Shown here: positions 1 to 7,284 of the stretch, in pieces
How positions within the stretch are numbered: position 1 is the stretch's first letter
How the letters are laid out: each line of letters begins with the position of its first letter
Source of the DNA: a virus
Virus record (IMG/VR): IMGVR_UViG_3300032285_001216
Span: 1-40,284 of that record
Strand: one strand, 5' to 3'
DNA: 40,284 nt
Program-made: the position numbers and the translations under genes
Notes under the pieces: model-generated
Told to the model about the DNA's origin: nothing
Database searches by the model: none
The model's input: only the letters and a program-made list of their open reading frames with translations

Positions 1-1
1 C

Positions 2-43
2 ACACTTGCAGCCAACTCTGCACCAGAGACACCTACTGCTTAA
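2..43 (+). CDS. C-terminal end of a tail-fibre gene (partial)
   Basis: An open frame enters from the left edge and ends at a TAA (41-43), reading TLAANSAPETPTA. It lies 9 bases before the integrase start. The partial fibre gene at the right edge (from 39875) ends with two bases of a codon, and base 1 of this window completes that codon in the same frame, so the two pieces may be one gene across a circular junction. The Ser/Thr/Ala-rich composition agrees with that. The fragment alone is too short to identify. Confidence 0.5.
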   Translation, partial: TLAANSAPETPTA

Positions 44-52
44 GGAGTAACC

Positions 53-850
53 ATGGATCTTGTTCCAATGGAGGAGATCTATCGGCAACTCAAAAACCGT
101 TATGACTCCAGTGGCTTTAGCCCTTACGTCATACGGACAGACTGGCAGATCATACGGCGCATAGGTGCTCACCCAGCAGTTGCTACCCGTGAGGATTTGG
201 AGAAGATCGTCCTGGCTGCTACCAAGCAGTCAACCAAGGCGAACTATGTCTCGCGTTTGCGCTCGATCTATAAACACCTTAATAAACTTGGGCTGGTAAA
301 TGGAAACAATCCAGCCCTTGATTTACCAGATGTCAAGGCAGGTAGAGGAGTTCCTAAGCCAGTAACTAAAGGCGAGTATGCCAAGTTGCTAGCCGAGGCT
401 GGACAGCCCTACAAGGACTGGTTCATCTTAGGAGGCATGGCTGGATTGCGAGCAATGGAAGTTGCTAAAATCCGTGGTGCTGACTTAATCGAGACAGAAG
501 ATGGGCCCATGCTTAGCGTGGTGGGTAAAGGCAATACAGACCTTGTTATCCCTATCAGCCCAGCCGTAGCAGAGATGATTAAATCCCATGACACCTTAGG
601 GCGTCTCTGGGAAATCGGTCCAAATACTTTTTCTAAGAAAGCAGCCAATGAGATGCGTCGCATCCTTGGCCCAGAGGCTAAGCACTTTCACAGCCTTAGG
701 CACTACTTTGCCACCACCATGCTTGAGAAAAGCGGTGGTGACCTTATTGCCGTTAAAGAACTTATGCGCCATTCAAGCGTAGCAACCACTCAAGTATACA
801 CGCAGTTAGCACACGGTCGCACCAGATCATTGGTAAACCTCCTAGACTAA
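53..850 (+). CDS. int: Tyrosine recombinase / phage integrase
   Basis: A 265-residue XerC/D-type tyrosine recombinase, which breaks and rejoins DNA through a phosphotyrosine intermediate. The catalytic set is visible: Arg133 (GLRAMEVAKIR), Lys159 (VVGKGNTD), His213-x-x-Arg216 (HSLRHYFAT), His240 and the nucleophile Tyr249 (TTQVYTQLA). Residues 1-90 form a helical SAM-like core-binding domain. It starts at ATG 53 behind AAGGAG. The length is typical of simple integrases without an arm-binding domain. It sits between tail-fibre and tail genes, not beside a repressor or excisionase, and I found no attP core near it. Integration is the default role; dimer resolution is an alternative. Confidence 0.92.
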   Translation: MDLVPMEEIYRQLKNRYDSSGFSPYVIRTDWQIIRRIGAHPAVATREDLEKIVLAATKQSTKANYVSRLRSIYKHLNKLGLVNGNNPALDLPDVKAGRGVPKPVTKGEYAKLLAEAGQPYKDWFILGGMAGLRAMEVAKIRGADLIETEDGPMLSVVGKGNTDLVIPISPAVAEMIKSHDTLGRLWEIGPNTFSKKAANEMRRILGPEAKHFHSLRHYFATTMLEKSGGDLIAVKELMRHSSVATTQVYTQLAHGRTRSLVNLLD

Positions 851-860
851 AGGACCACAA

Positions 861-3062
861 ATGGCACTTAGCGGATTTCAACACATAGCAGAAGCCCTCG
901 CTACTCCAATTGGTCAGCCTGGTTCCTCAGGCAGCGTGTGGGCTAATACTGATATCAACTATGATGTTGCAATTGGCGGAGTGCCTTTCCTGCTTGGTGT
1001 AAATGATAAGTACCCATACAAGCGTACTACTGCTGAGTACCGCAAGCAGCAACTAGATGTGCAGAAAGAGCCTGGCGAGCAAACAATCACAGGATGGTGG
1101 CTTCGCTCCCAGTCTTCTTTCCATTACGGTGCTGGCGTACGTTACCAAGAGCCTATTATGGGCGAGCATATTCAGTATATGTTCCACAAGTCTGCTGGTG
1201 TAGAAGTATTCAATACTGGTCGAGTCACTTTGCTACCAGATGTCACAAAGATGCAGACGGTCACAGATACTCCAATTATTGTTTCCGCTCAGTATAACGG
1301 AACAGATCTTGTATTTTTCAAGGATGGTTCCACACTATACCGCTCAGACGGAACAACGACAACGACTGTCACATGGGGTGGTTCAGGAACCATTCTTGAC
1401 ATTGTTTGCGATGGCAATTACTACTATGTAGTTAACGCTACTGGTATCTACCGTGGTCTGCTTGATGGCACTTCTGGATCTCTAATCTTTACTAATCCAA
1501 CTACTGCCACTAGCGCTAAACTTGGCTATGCCAAGCAGCGCGTCATTGCTGGTATTAATAACTCAGTTTATGAAGTTGTTCCTATTTCAACCCTTAATAT
1601 CGTTGCTGGATTTTCAGCAAATAACGTTGTCACACTTAAAACTTCTGTTGCACATAATTACAATGTTGGATATCAAATAACAATTGCTGGTGCTGGCAGC
1701 CCTTTTAACGGAACATTTGTCATTACTTCTATACCTTCTGCTACAGAATTTACTTACGATCATAATTACGCAGATCAGCAATACTCTAATTCACTTACTG
1801 GTACAGTTACGTTAGTTGCTAATAATAACTTACCTATCTATACTCACCCATCTGCCTCATGGCAATGGACTGGCGTTTGCGATGGCCCTAACGCTATTTA
1901 TGTAGCAGGCTATGCTGGCGTGTCTGGCTCTATCTTCCGTCTGGCACTAGATGTGTCAGGTGCTGTACCTTTGCTCAACAAGGCTCTCACAGCGGCTGAG
2001 ATGCCTGCTGGAGAACGCGTAACAGCCCTTGGATCTTACCTTGGCAAGTATTTAATAATTGGAACTAACAAGGGTGTCCGTGTAGGACAGATTGATACCT
2101 CAGGTTGGCTATCATCTGGCTACATCACATATGGTCCACTATCTTTTGTAACTAATGGCTTTGACCCAGGAACAGCCACGGTTCTTAACGGATCTGCCGT
2201 GACTAGTGTTGCCTTCCAAGATCGTTTTGCTTACTGCACAGTAACTAATTACATTGATAATGGCGATGGAACTTTCTGTTCTGGCTTAGTTAAGATTGAT
2301 CTATCCAAGGAAGTAGCACCTAACCAGTTTGGTTATGCAACTAACCTTCGCGTAAGCAACCTTACCGCTGCCTGTACTTCAGTTGCCAACCTAGGCAACA
2401 CTAACACGCTTATCTTTGGTATCGCTGGTCAGGGAGTTTACAAGCAATCTACTACTCTTGTATCCTCTGGCTATATTCAAACTGGTCAGATTCGTCAGTT
2501 TACTCTTGAAGATAAGCACTTTGAGTTGCTTAAGATTCGAGTATTGCCTGGTCAATTAGGTAAACTTTCTACCGTAGTTGTCAACCCAGATCAGTCAACC
2601 ACTGCACTGATAACAACCGATGCAACCTTTGATTATACTCAAGACATTACAGCCCTTGATAGCCTGGACACTGCACCGCAACAATCTATTGGATTGAAGT
2701 TTGTTATTACGGCTGCAACCAGTCAAGCGGTCGGAACAGAAGATGTCTTTATTGGATATCAACTTAAATCTGTTCCAGCAGTAAGACGTCAGCGTCTCAT
2801 CACTTTCCCTCTCATGAATTATGATTACATGGAGGATCGCAACAACATGGCAACTGGTTATATCGGCAGAGCGGCCGAGAGACTAGCCATGTTAGAGGCT
2901 ATTGAATCCAATGGTGACGTTGTTCTTATTCAAGATTTTACCAACGGTGAAACCATTCGAGGTATTATTGAAGAGCAACAGTTTATTCGCATGACAGCAC
3001 CAGACAGAGCATTCAACGGCGACGGCGGAATGATCTACTGTACAATCCGAACCGTATCATAA
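861..3062 (+). CDS. Large tail protein (possible nozzle or minor tail protein)
   Basis: A 733-residue protein rich in Gly, Thr and Val with many short beta-strand-like segments, suggesting a beta-propeller-like virion protein. The N-terminal region (residues about 70-105, with EPGEQTITGWWLRSQSSFHY) resembles a segment of actinophage minor tail proteins as I remember them. Residues about 243-323 look like an inserted FCCH/Ig-like domain (AHNYNVGYQITIAG, FNGTFVITSI) encoded by visibly AT-richer DNA. By size and place it could be the podoviral tail nozzle, but that is inference. It starts 11 bases after the integrase behind AAAGGA and lies upstream of the lysis genes. Confidence 0.7.
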   Translation: MALSGFQHIAEALATPIGQPGSSGSVWANTDINYDVAIGGVPFLLGVNDKYPYKRTTAEYRKQQLDVQKEPGEQTITGWWLRSQSSFHYGAGVRYQEPIMGEHIQYMFHKSAGVEVFNTGRVTLLPDVTKMQTVTDTPIIVSAQYNGTDLVFFKDGSTLYRSDGTTTTTVTWGGSGTILDIVCDGNYYYVVNATGIYRGLLDGTSGSLIFTNPTTATSAKLGYAKQRVIAGINNSVYEVVPISTLNIVAGFSANNVVTLKTSVAHNYNVGYQITIAGAGSPFNGTFVITSIPSATEFTYDHNYADQQYSNSLTGTVTLVANNNLPIYTHPSASWQWTGVCDGPNAIYVAGYAGVSGSIFRLALDVSGAVPLLNKALTAAEMPAGERVTALGSYLGKYLIIGTNKGVRVGQIDTSGWLSSGYITYGPLSFVTNGFDPGTATVLNGSAVTSVAFQDRFAYCTVTNYIDNGDGTFCSGLVKIDLSKEVAPNQFGYATNLRVSNLTAACTSVANLGNTNTLIFGIAGQGVYKQSTTLVSSGYIQTGQIRQFTLEDKHFELLKIRVLPGQLGKLSTVVVNPDQSTTALITTDATFDYTQDITALDSLDTAPQQSIGLKFVITAATSQAVGTEDVFIGYQLKSVPAVRRQRLITFPLMNYDYMEDRNNMATGYIGRAAERLAMLEAIESNGDVVLIQDFTNGETIRGIIEEQQFIRMTAPDRAFNGDGGMIYCTIRTVS

Positions 3063-3074
3063 GGGAGACCTGCA

Positions 3075-3329
3075 ATGGCCAACGTGGACACCGCCACGGT
3101 AATCTACTCATACTTCTTCGTATTGGCAGCACTGCTCGCTGGTATTAGCATTATTGCTAAGCATACAATTGCCAAGCATACCGAAGAACTCCGAGATCAA
3201 CTTACTAAGATCACCTACGCTCTATACAATGATGGCAAGACTGGTCTTATCAATAAGGTTGAGGAGTTGCTGGAGAACCAGCAGACGATCAAGATTGATG
3301 TGGAGGTCCTCAAATCCAAGGCCGAGTAA
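3075..3329 (+). CDS. Small membrane protein with coiled-coil tail, lysis-associated
   Basis: An 84-residue protein with one N-terminal membrane helix (residues about 9-27, IYSYFFVLAALLAGISII) followed by a charged, heptad-like helix (EELRDQLTKITYALY, KVEELLENQQTIKIDVEVL). Its place just before another membrane ORF and the amidase suggests a holin, pinholin or spanin-like accessory. A GGGAG site precedes ATG 3075. No family-specific motif is visible, so the lysis role rests on topology and neighbours. Confidence 0.65.
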   Translation: MANVDTATVIYSYFFVLAALLAGISIIAKHTIAKHTEELRDQLTKITYALYNDGKTGLINKVEELLENQQTIKIDVEVLKSKAE

Positions 3330-3403
3330 ACAAGAAACTCTTCTGGAAGATCATCTCGATCACCAGAGTATGGTTTCAGTCCTTCCTCTCCATTGAAGTT
3401 GCC

Positions 3404-3526
3404 ATGCATATCAGAGACCTAATCAGTGGAAAATTTTTTTGGCAGGTTTGTATCGCTGCCTTTATCCCAGTGGCAATTCGCTGGGCTACCCCGCACGATC
3501 AATTCCCAGATGAGGAACTCAGATGA
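3404..3526 (+). CDS. Tiny membrane protein before the endolysin
   Basis: A 40-residue frame with a hydrophobic stretch (FFWQVCIAAFIPVAIRW) that ends in an ATGA overlap with the amidase start, implying translational coupling. The same frame stays open and protein-like for about 35 codons upstream of ATG 3404 (KKLFWKIISITRVWFQSFLS) but has no ATG, GTG or TTG there. Either the start is non-canonical, or the region is reached by a -1 shift from the preceding gene, or only 40 residues are made. The ribosome site before 3404 is weak. Holin-like by topology only. Confidence 0.45.
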   Translation: MHIRDLISGKFFWQVCIAAFIPVAIRWATPHDQFPDEELR

Positions 3527-4062
3527 CATATCCACTTATTCAGGCCAAGCACTATACTGCTGGTCGTAATGGTCATAAGCCGAACCTTATTGTCGTTCAC
3601 ACTATGGAGACACCCGAGAATGATGGCAGAGCACACCAAGTAGCACAGTGGTTTGCAGGCGCTACAGCCCCGCAGGCTTCCGCTCACTACATGGTGGATA
3701 GCAAAGAAGTTTACCAGTCTGTCAAGGAAGAAGATACCGCTTGGGCGGTAGATGACTTTGCTTTGAATCAGACAAGCATCTCCATCGAGCATGCTGGAAT
3801 TGCAGCACAGAATGCACAGCAGTGGGCTGATGCCTACTCCAATGGAGAACTACACGTTTCGGCCAAGTTAGTTGCAGATATTGCCAAGCGATGGAACATC
3901 CCGCTAGTCAAGTTGACTCCGCAGGATGTCTTAGATGGCAAGTCTGGGCTATGCGGTCATATCGATATAACCCTAGCAAAAAAGATCCACGGTGGTCACA
4001 CAGATCCAGGCCCCAACTTCCCCTGGGATCTTTACATTAACCTAATCAAGGAGACAAAATGA
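3523..4062 (+). CDS. N-acetylmuramoyl-L-alanine amidase endolysin
   Basis: A 179-residue single-domain amidase of the Amidase_2/PGRP fold, expected to cut the lactyl-amide bond between MurNAc and the stem peptide at the end of infection. Likely zinc ligands and catalytic residues are His26 (LIVVHTMETP), His159 and Asp161 (GGHTDPGPNFPWD); His146 (CGHIDI) is also conserved-looking. There is no signal peptide and no separate wall-binding domain, so it should need a holin for release. It starts inside an ATGA overlap with the small membrane ORF and overlaps the holin-like gene by four bases. Confidence 0.93.
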   Translation: MTYPLIQAKHYTAGRNGHKPNLIVVHTMETPENDGRAHQVAQWFAGATAPQASAHYMVDSKEVYQSVKEEDTAWAVDDFALNQTSISIEHAGIAAQNAQQWADAYSNGELHVSAKLVADIAKRWNIPLVKLTPQDVLDGKSGLCGHIDITLAKKIHGGHTDPGPNFPWDLYINLIKETK

Positions 4063-4385
4063 ATAAGCAAGTCCTAGCATCATACCTACGCCACCTTGTC
4101 ACCACAGCATTTGGTGCAGCGGTAGTGGTAGTTAACGTCAAGCACGTTGGTATTGCACACCTAACAAAGGCTGATGTTTTGGCAGTTGCCAACGCAGCAT
4201 GGATTGCAGTACTACCACAACTTCGCTTCGGCGCAAAGGCTTTTGTAGAGCCACTCATTAACGTTTACCTTAAGAAGCAGTATCCTGCTCTAGGTATCGT
4301 TCTTGCAGACCTTGAAGATTTTAACACTCAGGCAGCAGCAACACCAGCACCTGTAGCAGCACCAGTGGCGGCTCCAGTTGCCTAA
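4059..4385 (+). CDS. Holin-like membrane protein
   Basis: A 108-residue protein with one clear hydrophobic segment (residues about 12-28, VTTAFGAAVVVVNVKHVGI) and a second moderate one (ADVLAVANAAWIAVLPQL), then a flexible Ala/Pro tail (TPAPVAAPVAAPVA). It overlaps the end of the amidase by four bases (ATGA), the usual arrangement of a lysis cassette. Holins have little sequence conservation, so the call rests on topology and context. Confidence 0.65.
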   Translation: MNKQVLASYLRHLVTTAFGAAVVVVNVKHVGIAHLTKADVLAVANAAWIAVLPQLRFGAKAFVEPLINVYLKKQYPALGIVLADLEDFNTQAAATPAPVAAPVAAPVA

Positions 4386-4463
4386 CGAAACAGTAGCCCT
4401 TGAAGTGGTATTTACCACCGAGGCTGAAGTAATCAAAGCAGATCAAACAGAGGAGCAGAAATG
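4378..4463 (+). CDS. Possible 27-codon ORF linking holin and fibre genes
   Basis: A frame from TTG 4378 reads PNETVALEVVFTTEAEVIKA and then an acidic end, closing in an ATGA overlap with the gene at 4461. It overlaps the end of the holin-like gene in another frame. The coupling geometry and protein-like composition suggest it could be translated, either from TTG or as a frameshifted tail of the preceding protein. There is no good ribosome site. Confidence 0.25.
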
Positions 4464-4844
4464 ACAGTCGGATTCTCAACAGCGAATCTAGTCAACAACT
4501 GGCTTAATATGTTGCGTGGTACGGCATTCACTGCACCCACTGGCATTTACGCACAGGTACATATTGGAGACCCAGGAGCAACAGGAGCAAGCAATCAATC
4601 TGCTTTGACTACCCGTTCTTCTGTGACATTCTCAGCAGCATCAAGCGGAGCGATTGCTCTCTCTAATACGCCATCATTTACTATGACGGCTACAGAGACA
4701 ATCTCGCACGTAAGTTACTGGGATGCAGCAACCTCGGGAAACTTCCTCTGGTCAGCAGCCCTTACTACGCCTAAGTCAGTATCGGCTACAGACGTTCTAC
4801 AACTTACCTCAGTTGGAGTTTCACTCTCACCACTAGCAGCATAG
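4461..4844 (+). CDS. Small tail-fibre-like structural protein
   Basis: A 127-residue Ser/Thr/Ala-rich protein that matches from memory a common actinophage family with the layout LLN-LRGTAFT, HIGDPGATGA, TTRSSVTF, SHVSYWDAATSGNFLWSAAL and a closing LSPLAA. These sit in tail regions and are usually annotated as hypothetical or tail-fibre components. AGAGGAG precedes the ATG. The gene is in a run of small fibre-like genes, so a surface virion role is likely; the exact role is unknown. Confidence 0.6.
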   Translation: MTVGFSTANLVNNWLNMLRGTAFTAPTGIYAQVHIGDPGATGASNQSALTTRSSVTFSAASSGAIALSNTPSFTMTATETISHVSYWDAATSGNFLWSAALTTPKSVSATDVLQLTSVGVSLSPLAA

Positions 4845-4852
4845 GATAACCA

Positions 4853-5056
4853 ATGACTACGAGTTTTCCAGGAGCAATAGATACCTTCACTAATCCAGTT
4901 GCAACGGATTTACTAAACTCGGGTACGGTTCCACATGCTGCTCAGCATGATAATCTTAATGATGCAGTTAAGGCTATCGAAACCGCCCTTGGGGCGAATC
5001 TTTCAAACGTAGGAACCAACTCGCTGCCGAACACTCTAATGCTTGGTGGCATGTAA
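4853..5056 (+). CDS. Small fibre-associated protein
   Basis: A 67-residue protein (MTTSFPGAIDTFTNP at the start, then HAAQHDNLNDAVKAIETALG). The QH-x-x-LNDAV-x-AIE-x-ALG helix recurs at the N-terminal ends of many phage tail fibres, where it may anchor to the baseplate or tail. Here it stands alone without the fibre shaft; the repeat-rich protein at 5089 follows closely and could act with it. It starts 8 bases after the preceding stop. Confidence 0.6.
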   Translation: MTTSFPGAIDTFTNPVATDLLNSGTVPHAAQHDNLNDAVKAIETALGANLSNVGTNSLPNTLMLGGM

Positions 5057-5088
5057 TTGGGCATAGATATCGCTTAGAAAGGTAAATC

Positions 5089-6216
5089 GTGACAGTTCAG
5101 TATAACGCCCCGATAACCTATAACGATACCGTTACCACTTACGCTGGTTCAGTAACCTACTCATCAGGTACATCTACCGCAGGCACAGGGTCTCTTACTT
5201 CAGTCGCTACGCGCACAACTAAAAGTGCAACGACTAGCGCTGGTACAGGGACCCTTGCTTCAGCGGCTATTGTAATCAAGCATAGCGCTACTAATGCTAC
5301 CGCAGGAACAGGCACATTAACATCTGCTGCTCTGCGAATTACGCATGGTGCTACCACGACGACAGGCTCTGGCGTCCTTACCGCCTCAGCACTTCGTACT
5401 GCTAAAGGATCTACAGCAACTGCTGGAACGGGTTCTCTTAGTGTTACAGGTCGCACTACAAAGCATGCTTCAACCACAACCAGTGGCACGGGATTTCTCT
5501 CTGTCAATGGCCACATGGTTGATAGCGATTCTACCTATACGCTTGTTACTGGAACGCTTGGCTCTACCGCCTCTGCAAGGCGTAGCGCTGGAACTTCTAC
5601 CAATGGAGTCGGCTCCCTTTCGGCTAACTCAATTGTTAAAAAATTCAGTGGTACATCTACCGCAGGTACAGGCTTGCTTGCCTCTGTTGCAATCCGAACA
5701 ACCAAGGCAACTACCAACTCTCCAATAACTGGAAGCACTTCTTCAACTGTAGGCGCTGTAGCAAAGGCTTCAACGGTAACCGCAGGCACTGGTACATTTA
5801 CATGTGCCGCACTTCGTATAGCACATACCGCAAGTACAAGCAATATAACAGGCTCAAGCACTGCAAGTGCTAGCACCTTCAAGACTGCTGGCTCGACTAC
5901 AATTGGCATAGTCTCTACAAGAGCCGCTGCTAAGCGAATCGTTGTCACTGGAACCAATAGCCAATTGCTTGGTAGTTCTTCCGCTATAGCATTCAAGTAC
6001 AACCCAAGCATAGACCCAGCAGGCATTGACTACGAAGTCCGCCTTGGGTATCAACTATGGCAGGCTAACAACAAGAGCCTATGGGTAGCCCAACTAGCAG
6101 AACCTAGCAGGCGTCAAGCCAGCCTGATAGATAACACAACACGTAGGCGTGCCTACTTAGACCCAATCACTTGGGTTACCAAACTTAAAGACAACCTTTG
6201 GAAGGTATCACTATGA
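5089..6216 (+). CDS. Thr/Ser/Gly repeat protein, probable fibre or adhesin
   Basis: A 375-residue protein starting at GTG 5089 behind AAAGG. From residue about 22 to 290 it is built from roughly a dozen degenerate repeats of about 20 residues with the core STTAGTG-L-S-AALR-TK (for example TSAGTGTLASAAIVIKHS, TATAGTGSLSVTGRTTKHA). The pattern suggests a beta-solenoid or elongated shaft. The last 60 residues are different, rich in Trp, Tyr and Arg (VRLGYQLWQANNKSLWVAQL), and may be a cap or receptor-facing domain. It is followed by an ATGA overlap with the next gene. Function inferred from composition and place. Confidence 0.6.
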   Translation: MTVQYNAPITYNDTVTTYAGSVTYSSGTSTAGTGSLTSVATRTTKSATTSAGTGTLASAAIVIKHSATNATAGTGTLTSAALRITHGATTTTGSGVLTASALRTAKGSTATAGTGSLSVTGRTTKHASTTTSGTGFLSVNGHMVDSDSTYTLVTGTLGSTASARRSAGTSTNGVGSLSANSIVKKFSGTSTAGTGLLASVAIRTTKATTNSPITGSTSSTVGAVAKASTVTAGTGTFTCAALRIAHTASTSNITGSSTASASTFKTAGSTTIGIVSTRAAAKRIVVTGTNSQLLGSSSAIAFKYNPSIDPAGIDYEVRLGYQLWQANNKSLWVAQLAEPSRRQASLIDNTTRRRAYLDPITWVTKLKDNLWKVSL

Positions 6217-6476
6217 GTATCACATTCGAACGCGAGAGCGTAGAGTTCCAGCCTATCGTCGTTACTCGTGATGGCGTTCCAATCACCACTGGTTTAGCCA
6301 CCTGTATCACTCAGTTGGGTGTCCGCCCTGTGAACTTCATTTCTGCGGTCACAGTTGGCACTCAGGTTGGCTGTATGGTTAGCGGTCTGACCGTTGGAAC
6401 ATACAATGTCTGGGTTCAGATCACTGACAGCCCAGAAATCCCTGTCAAGAACGCTGGATCCTTCACCATAGTATAG
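6213..6476 (+). CDS. Small Ig-like tail protein
   Basis: An 87-residue beta-rich protein (MSITFERESVEFQPIVVT, then VSGLTVGTYNVWVQITDSPE). The SGLTVGTYNVWVQI pattern is typical of a short Ig-like sandwich in tail accessories. ATG 6213 is preferred over the upstream in-frame TTG 6198 because it has GGAAGG seven bases upstream and an ATGA overlap with the repeat protein. It is the last gene before a strong terminator, so it ends the late transcription unit. Confidence 0.55.
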   Translation: MSITFERESVEFQPIVVTRDGVPITTGLATCITQLGVRPVNFISAVTVGTQVGCMVSGLTVGTYNVWVQITDSPEIPVKNAGSFTIV

Positions 6477-6510
6477 TCCTAAAACGGCTTCTAAGGCCCT
6501 TTAGAGACGA

Positions 6511-6556
6511 GAAACCCCCTGCTTAGGTATAATCACCTAGGCTAGGGGGTCTTTTG
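6511..6556 (+). terminator. Strong intrinsic terminator, probably bidirectional
   Basis: Stem ACCCCCT (6514-6520) pairs with AGGGGGT (6544-6550), with an inner TAGGT/ACCTA extension, followed by CTTTT. On the other strand the same stem is followed by TTTC. It lies between the convergent ends of the late genes (6476) and the leftward gene ending at 6570, so it can serve both. Confidence 0.85.
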
Positions 6557-6569
6557 TCGTTTCTGGAGG

Positions 6570-6905
6570 TTAGTCTCTACCCCATGGGCGGTTGACGAAT
6601 GGGTAGATAGTCAGGGTCATCTCTGAGTCTGCCTTCCAAGCGTCGATGGCATCGGCTAGTTCTTCCTTTGCCATGGCGTACTCGTCTTCGGCTTCTTCCT
6701 TTTCGATGATCTTAAACGCATCTTCAAACCCTAGGTTGTATCCTTTGCCTAGGAAGCGCTTGCCTTCGTTGTCTCGGTAGTTGTGGTATAATGCTTTGAG
6801 CAGGTTGTACCGTGTGGTTGCTATCCTGCTACGCCATGTCCATGCTACAGAGAAACCGACTAGCGCACCCGCAACATAGTCTAGAATTATGCTTAAGGCT
6901 TTCAT
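6570..6905 (-). CDS. Small membrane-anchored hypothetical protein
   Basis: A 111-residue protein with one N-terminal membrane helix (residues about 5-24, SIILDYVAGALVGFSVAWTW) followed by a soluble, strongly charged helical domain (IIEKEEAEDEYAMAKEELAD). It stands alone on the left strand, divergent from the replication operon and convergent with the late genes. A GAGAAG site precedes its ATG. I do not recognise the family. Its location beside the early promoter suggests early expression and a membrane-facing role such as exclusion or host takeover, but that is speculation. Confidence 0.65.
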   Translation of the reverse strand: MKALSIILDYVAGALVGFSVAWTWRSRIATTRYNLLKALYHNYRDNEGKRFLGKGYNLGFEDAFKIIEKEEAEDEYAMAKEELADAIDAWKADSEMTLTIYPFVNRPWGRD

Positions 6906-6937
6906 GTTTCTTCTCTCTATTGATTTGACTATAGTCT

Positions 6938-6966
6938 ATTATAGATATATATTATATATAACAACC
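6938..6966 (-). promoter_or_regulatory. Likely leftward promoter for the 6905 gene
   Basis: On the minus strand a perfect TATAAT (6938-6943) lies about 33 bases before the gene start. With a 17-base spacer the -35 would be GGTTGT (6961-6966), which is weak and falls inside an inverted repeat, so promoter and hairpin may be linked. Confidence 0.45.
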
Positions 6967-6984
6967 GCCCTTAAAGGCGGTTGT
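6961..6984. repeat. Perfect 9-bp inverted repeat between divergent promoters
   Basis: ACAACCGCC (6961-6969), loop CTTAAA, GGCGGTTGT (6976-6984), embedded in a nearly pure AT tract. It lies between the leftward -10 and the rightward promoter at 7055. It could be an operator, or a hairpin insulating the two units. Confidence 0.7.
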
Positions 6985-7054
6985 ATATTATATTATATCA
7001 TATAACATATCCAATTATAGCAGATAATTTTACCATGTCAAATCGATAATCAAC

Positions 7055-7082
7055 TTGACAATATACCAGCCATGTGTATAAT
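7055..7082 (+). promoter_or_regulatory. Consensus promoter of the replication operon, likely leaderless
   Basis: TTGACA (7055-7060), a 16-base spacer and TATAAT (7077-7082). The first ATG giving a good protein start is at 7090, seven bases after the -10, where transcription should begin. The upstream in-frame ATG 7072 overlaps the -10 and cannot be on the transcript. The mRNA would thus begin with AUG, as is common in Actinobacteria. Confidence 0.75.
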
Positions 7083-7089
7083 ACTCCTC

Positions 7090-7284
7090 ATGGCAATCAC
7101 AATCGAAGAACACACCTTACCTGAGCATGCGAGTTACTCCTCCATCTCAACATACCTAGCCTGTGGCTGGCAGTACTATCTCGGACGCGTCTTGAAGTTG
7201 CAAGAGGCCGAGTCAGTATGGTCAGTCGGTGGCTCTGCTTTCCATTTAGCCGCTGAAATGTACGATTTACAGGAGGAAGAATGA
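7090..7284 (+). CDS. Split Cas4/RecB-like exonuclease, N-terminal fragment
   Basis: A 64-residue piece carrying the first part of a PD-(D/E)XK exonuclease of the Cas4/AddB type. It has the opening helix ASYSSISTYLACGWQYYLG with the first Fe-S cysteine (Cys25) and the GGSAFHLAAE motif with His52. It ends abruptly at QEEE-stop where GGAGG, the ribosome site of the inserted gene, has been created. The missing parts (GIDRI, DLKT and three more cysteines) are in the same reading frame in the gene at 7474. Start 7090 fits the leaderless promoter. The two pieces would need to assemble to make an active site; a dead remnant is the alternative. Confidence 0.75.
   Translation: MAITIEEHTLPEHASYSSISTYLACGWQYYLGRVLKLQEAESVWSVGGSAFHLAAEMYDLQEEE

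Noticed and set aside
1-52. attP core near the integrase
   Set aside because: The 52 bases before and 10 bases after the gene are occupied by a gene end and ribosome sites; no tRNA-like or dyad sequence is visible.
5157-6026. Long leftward open frames (119 and 163 codons) opposite the repeat protein
   Set aside because: They mirror the Thr/Ala/Gly repeat codons on the other strand, giving Val/Pro/Ala-rich low complexity, and have no start signals.
6527-6532. TATAAT near the end of the late genes
   Set aside because: It is in the loop of the terminator hairpin and has no -35 at the right distance.
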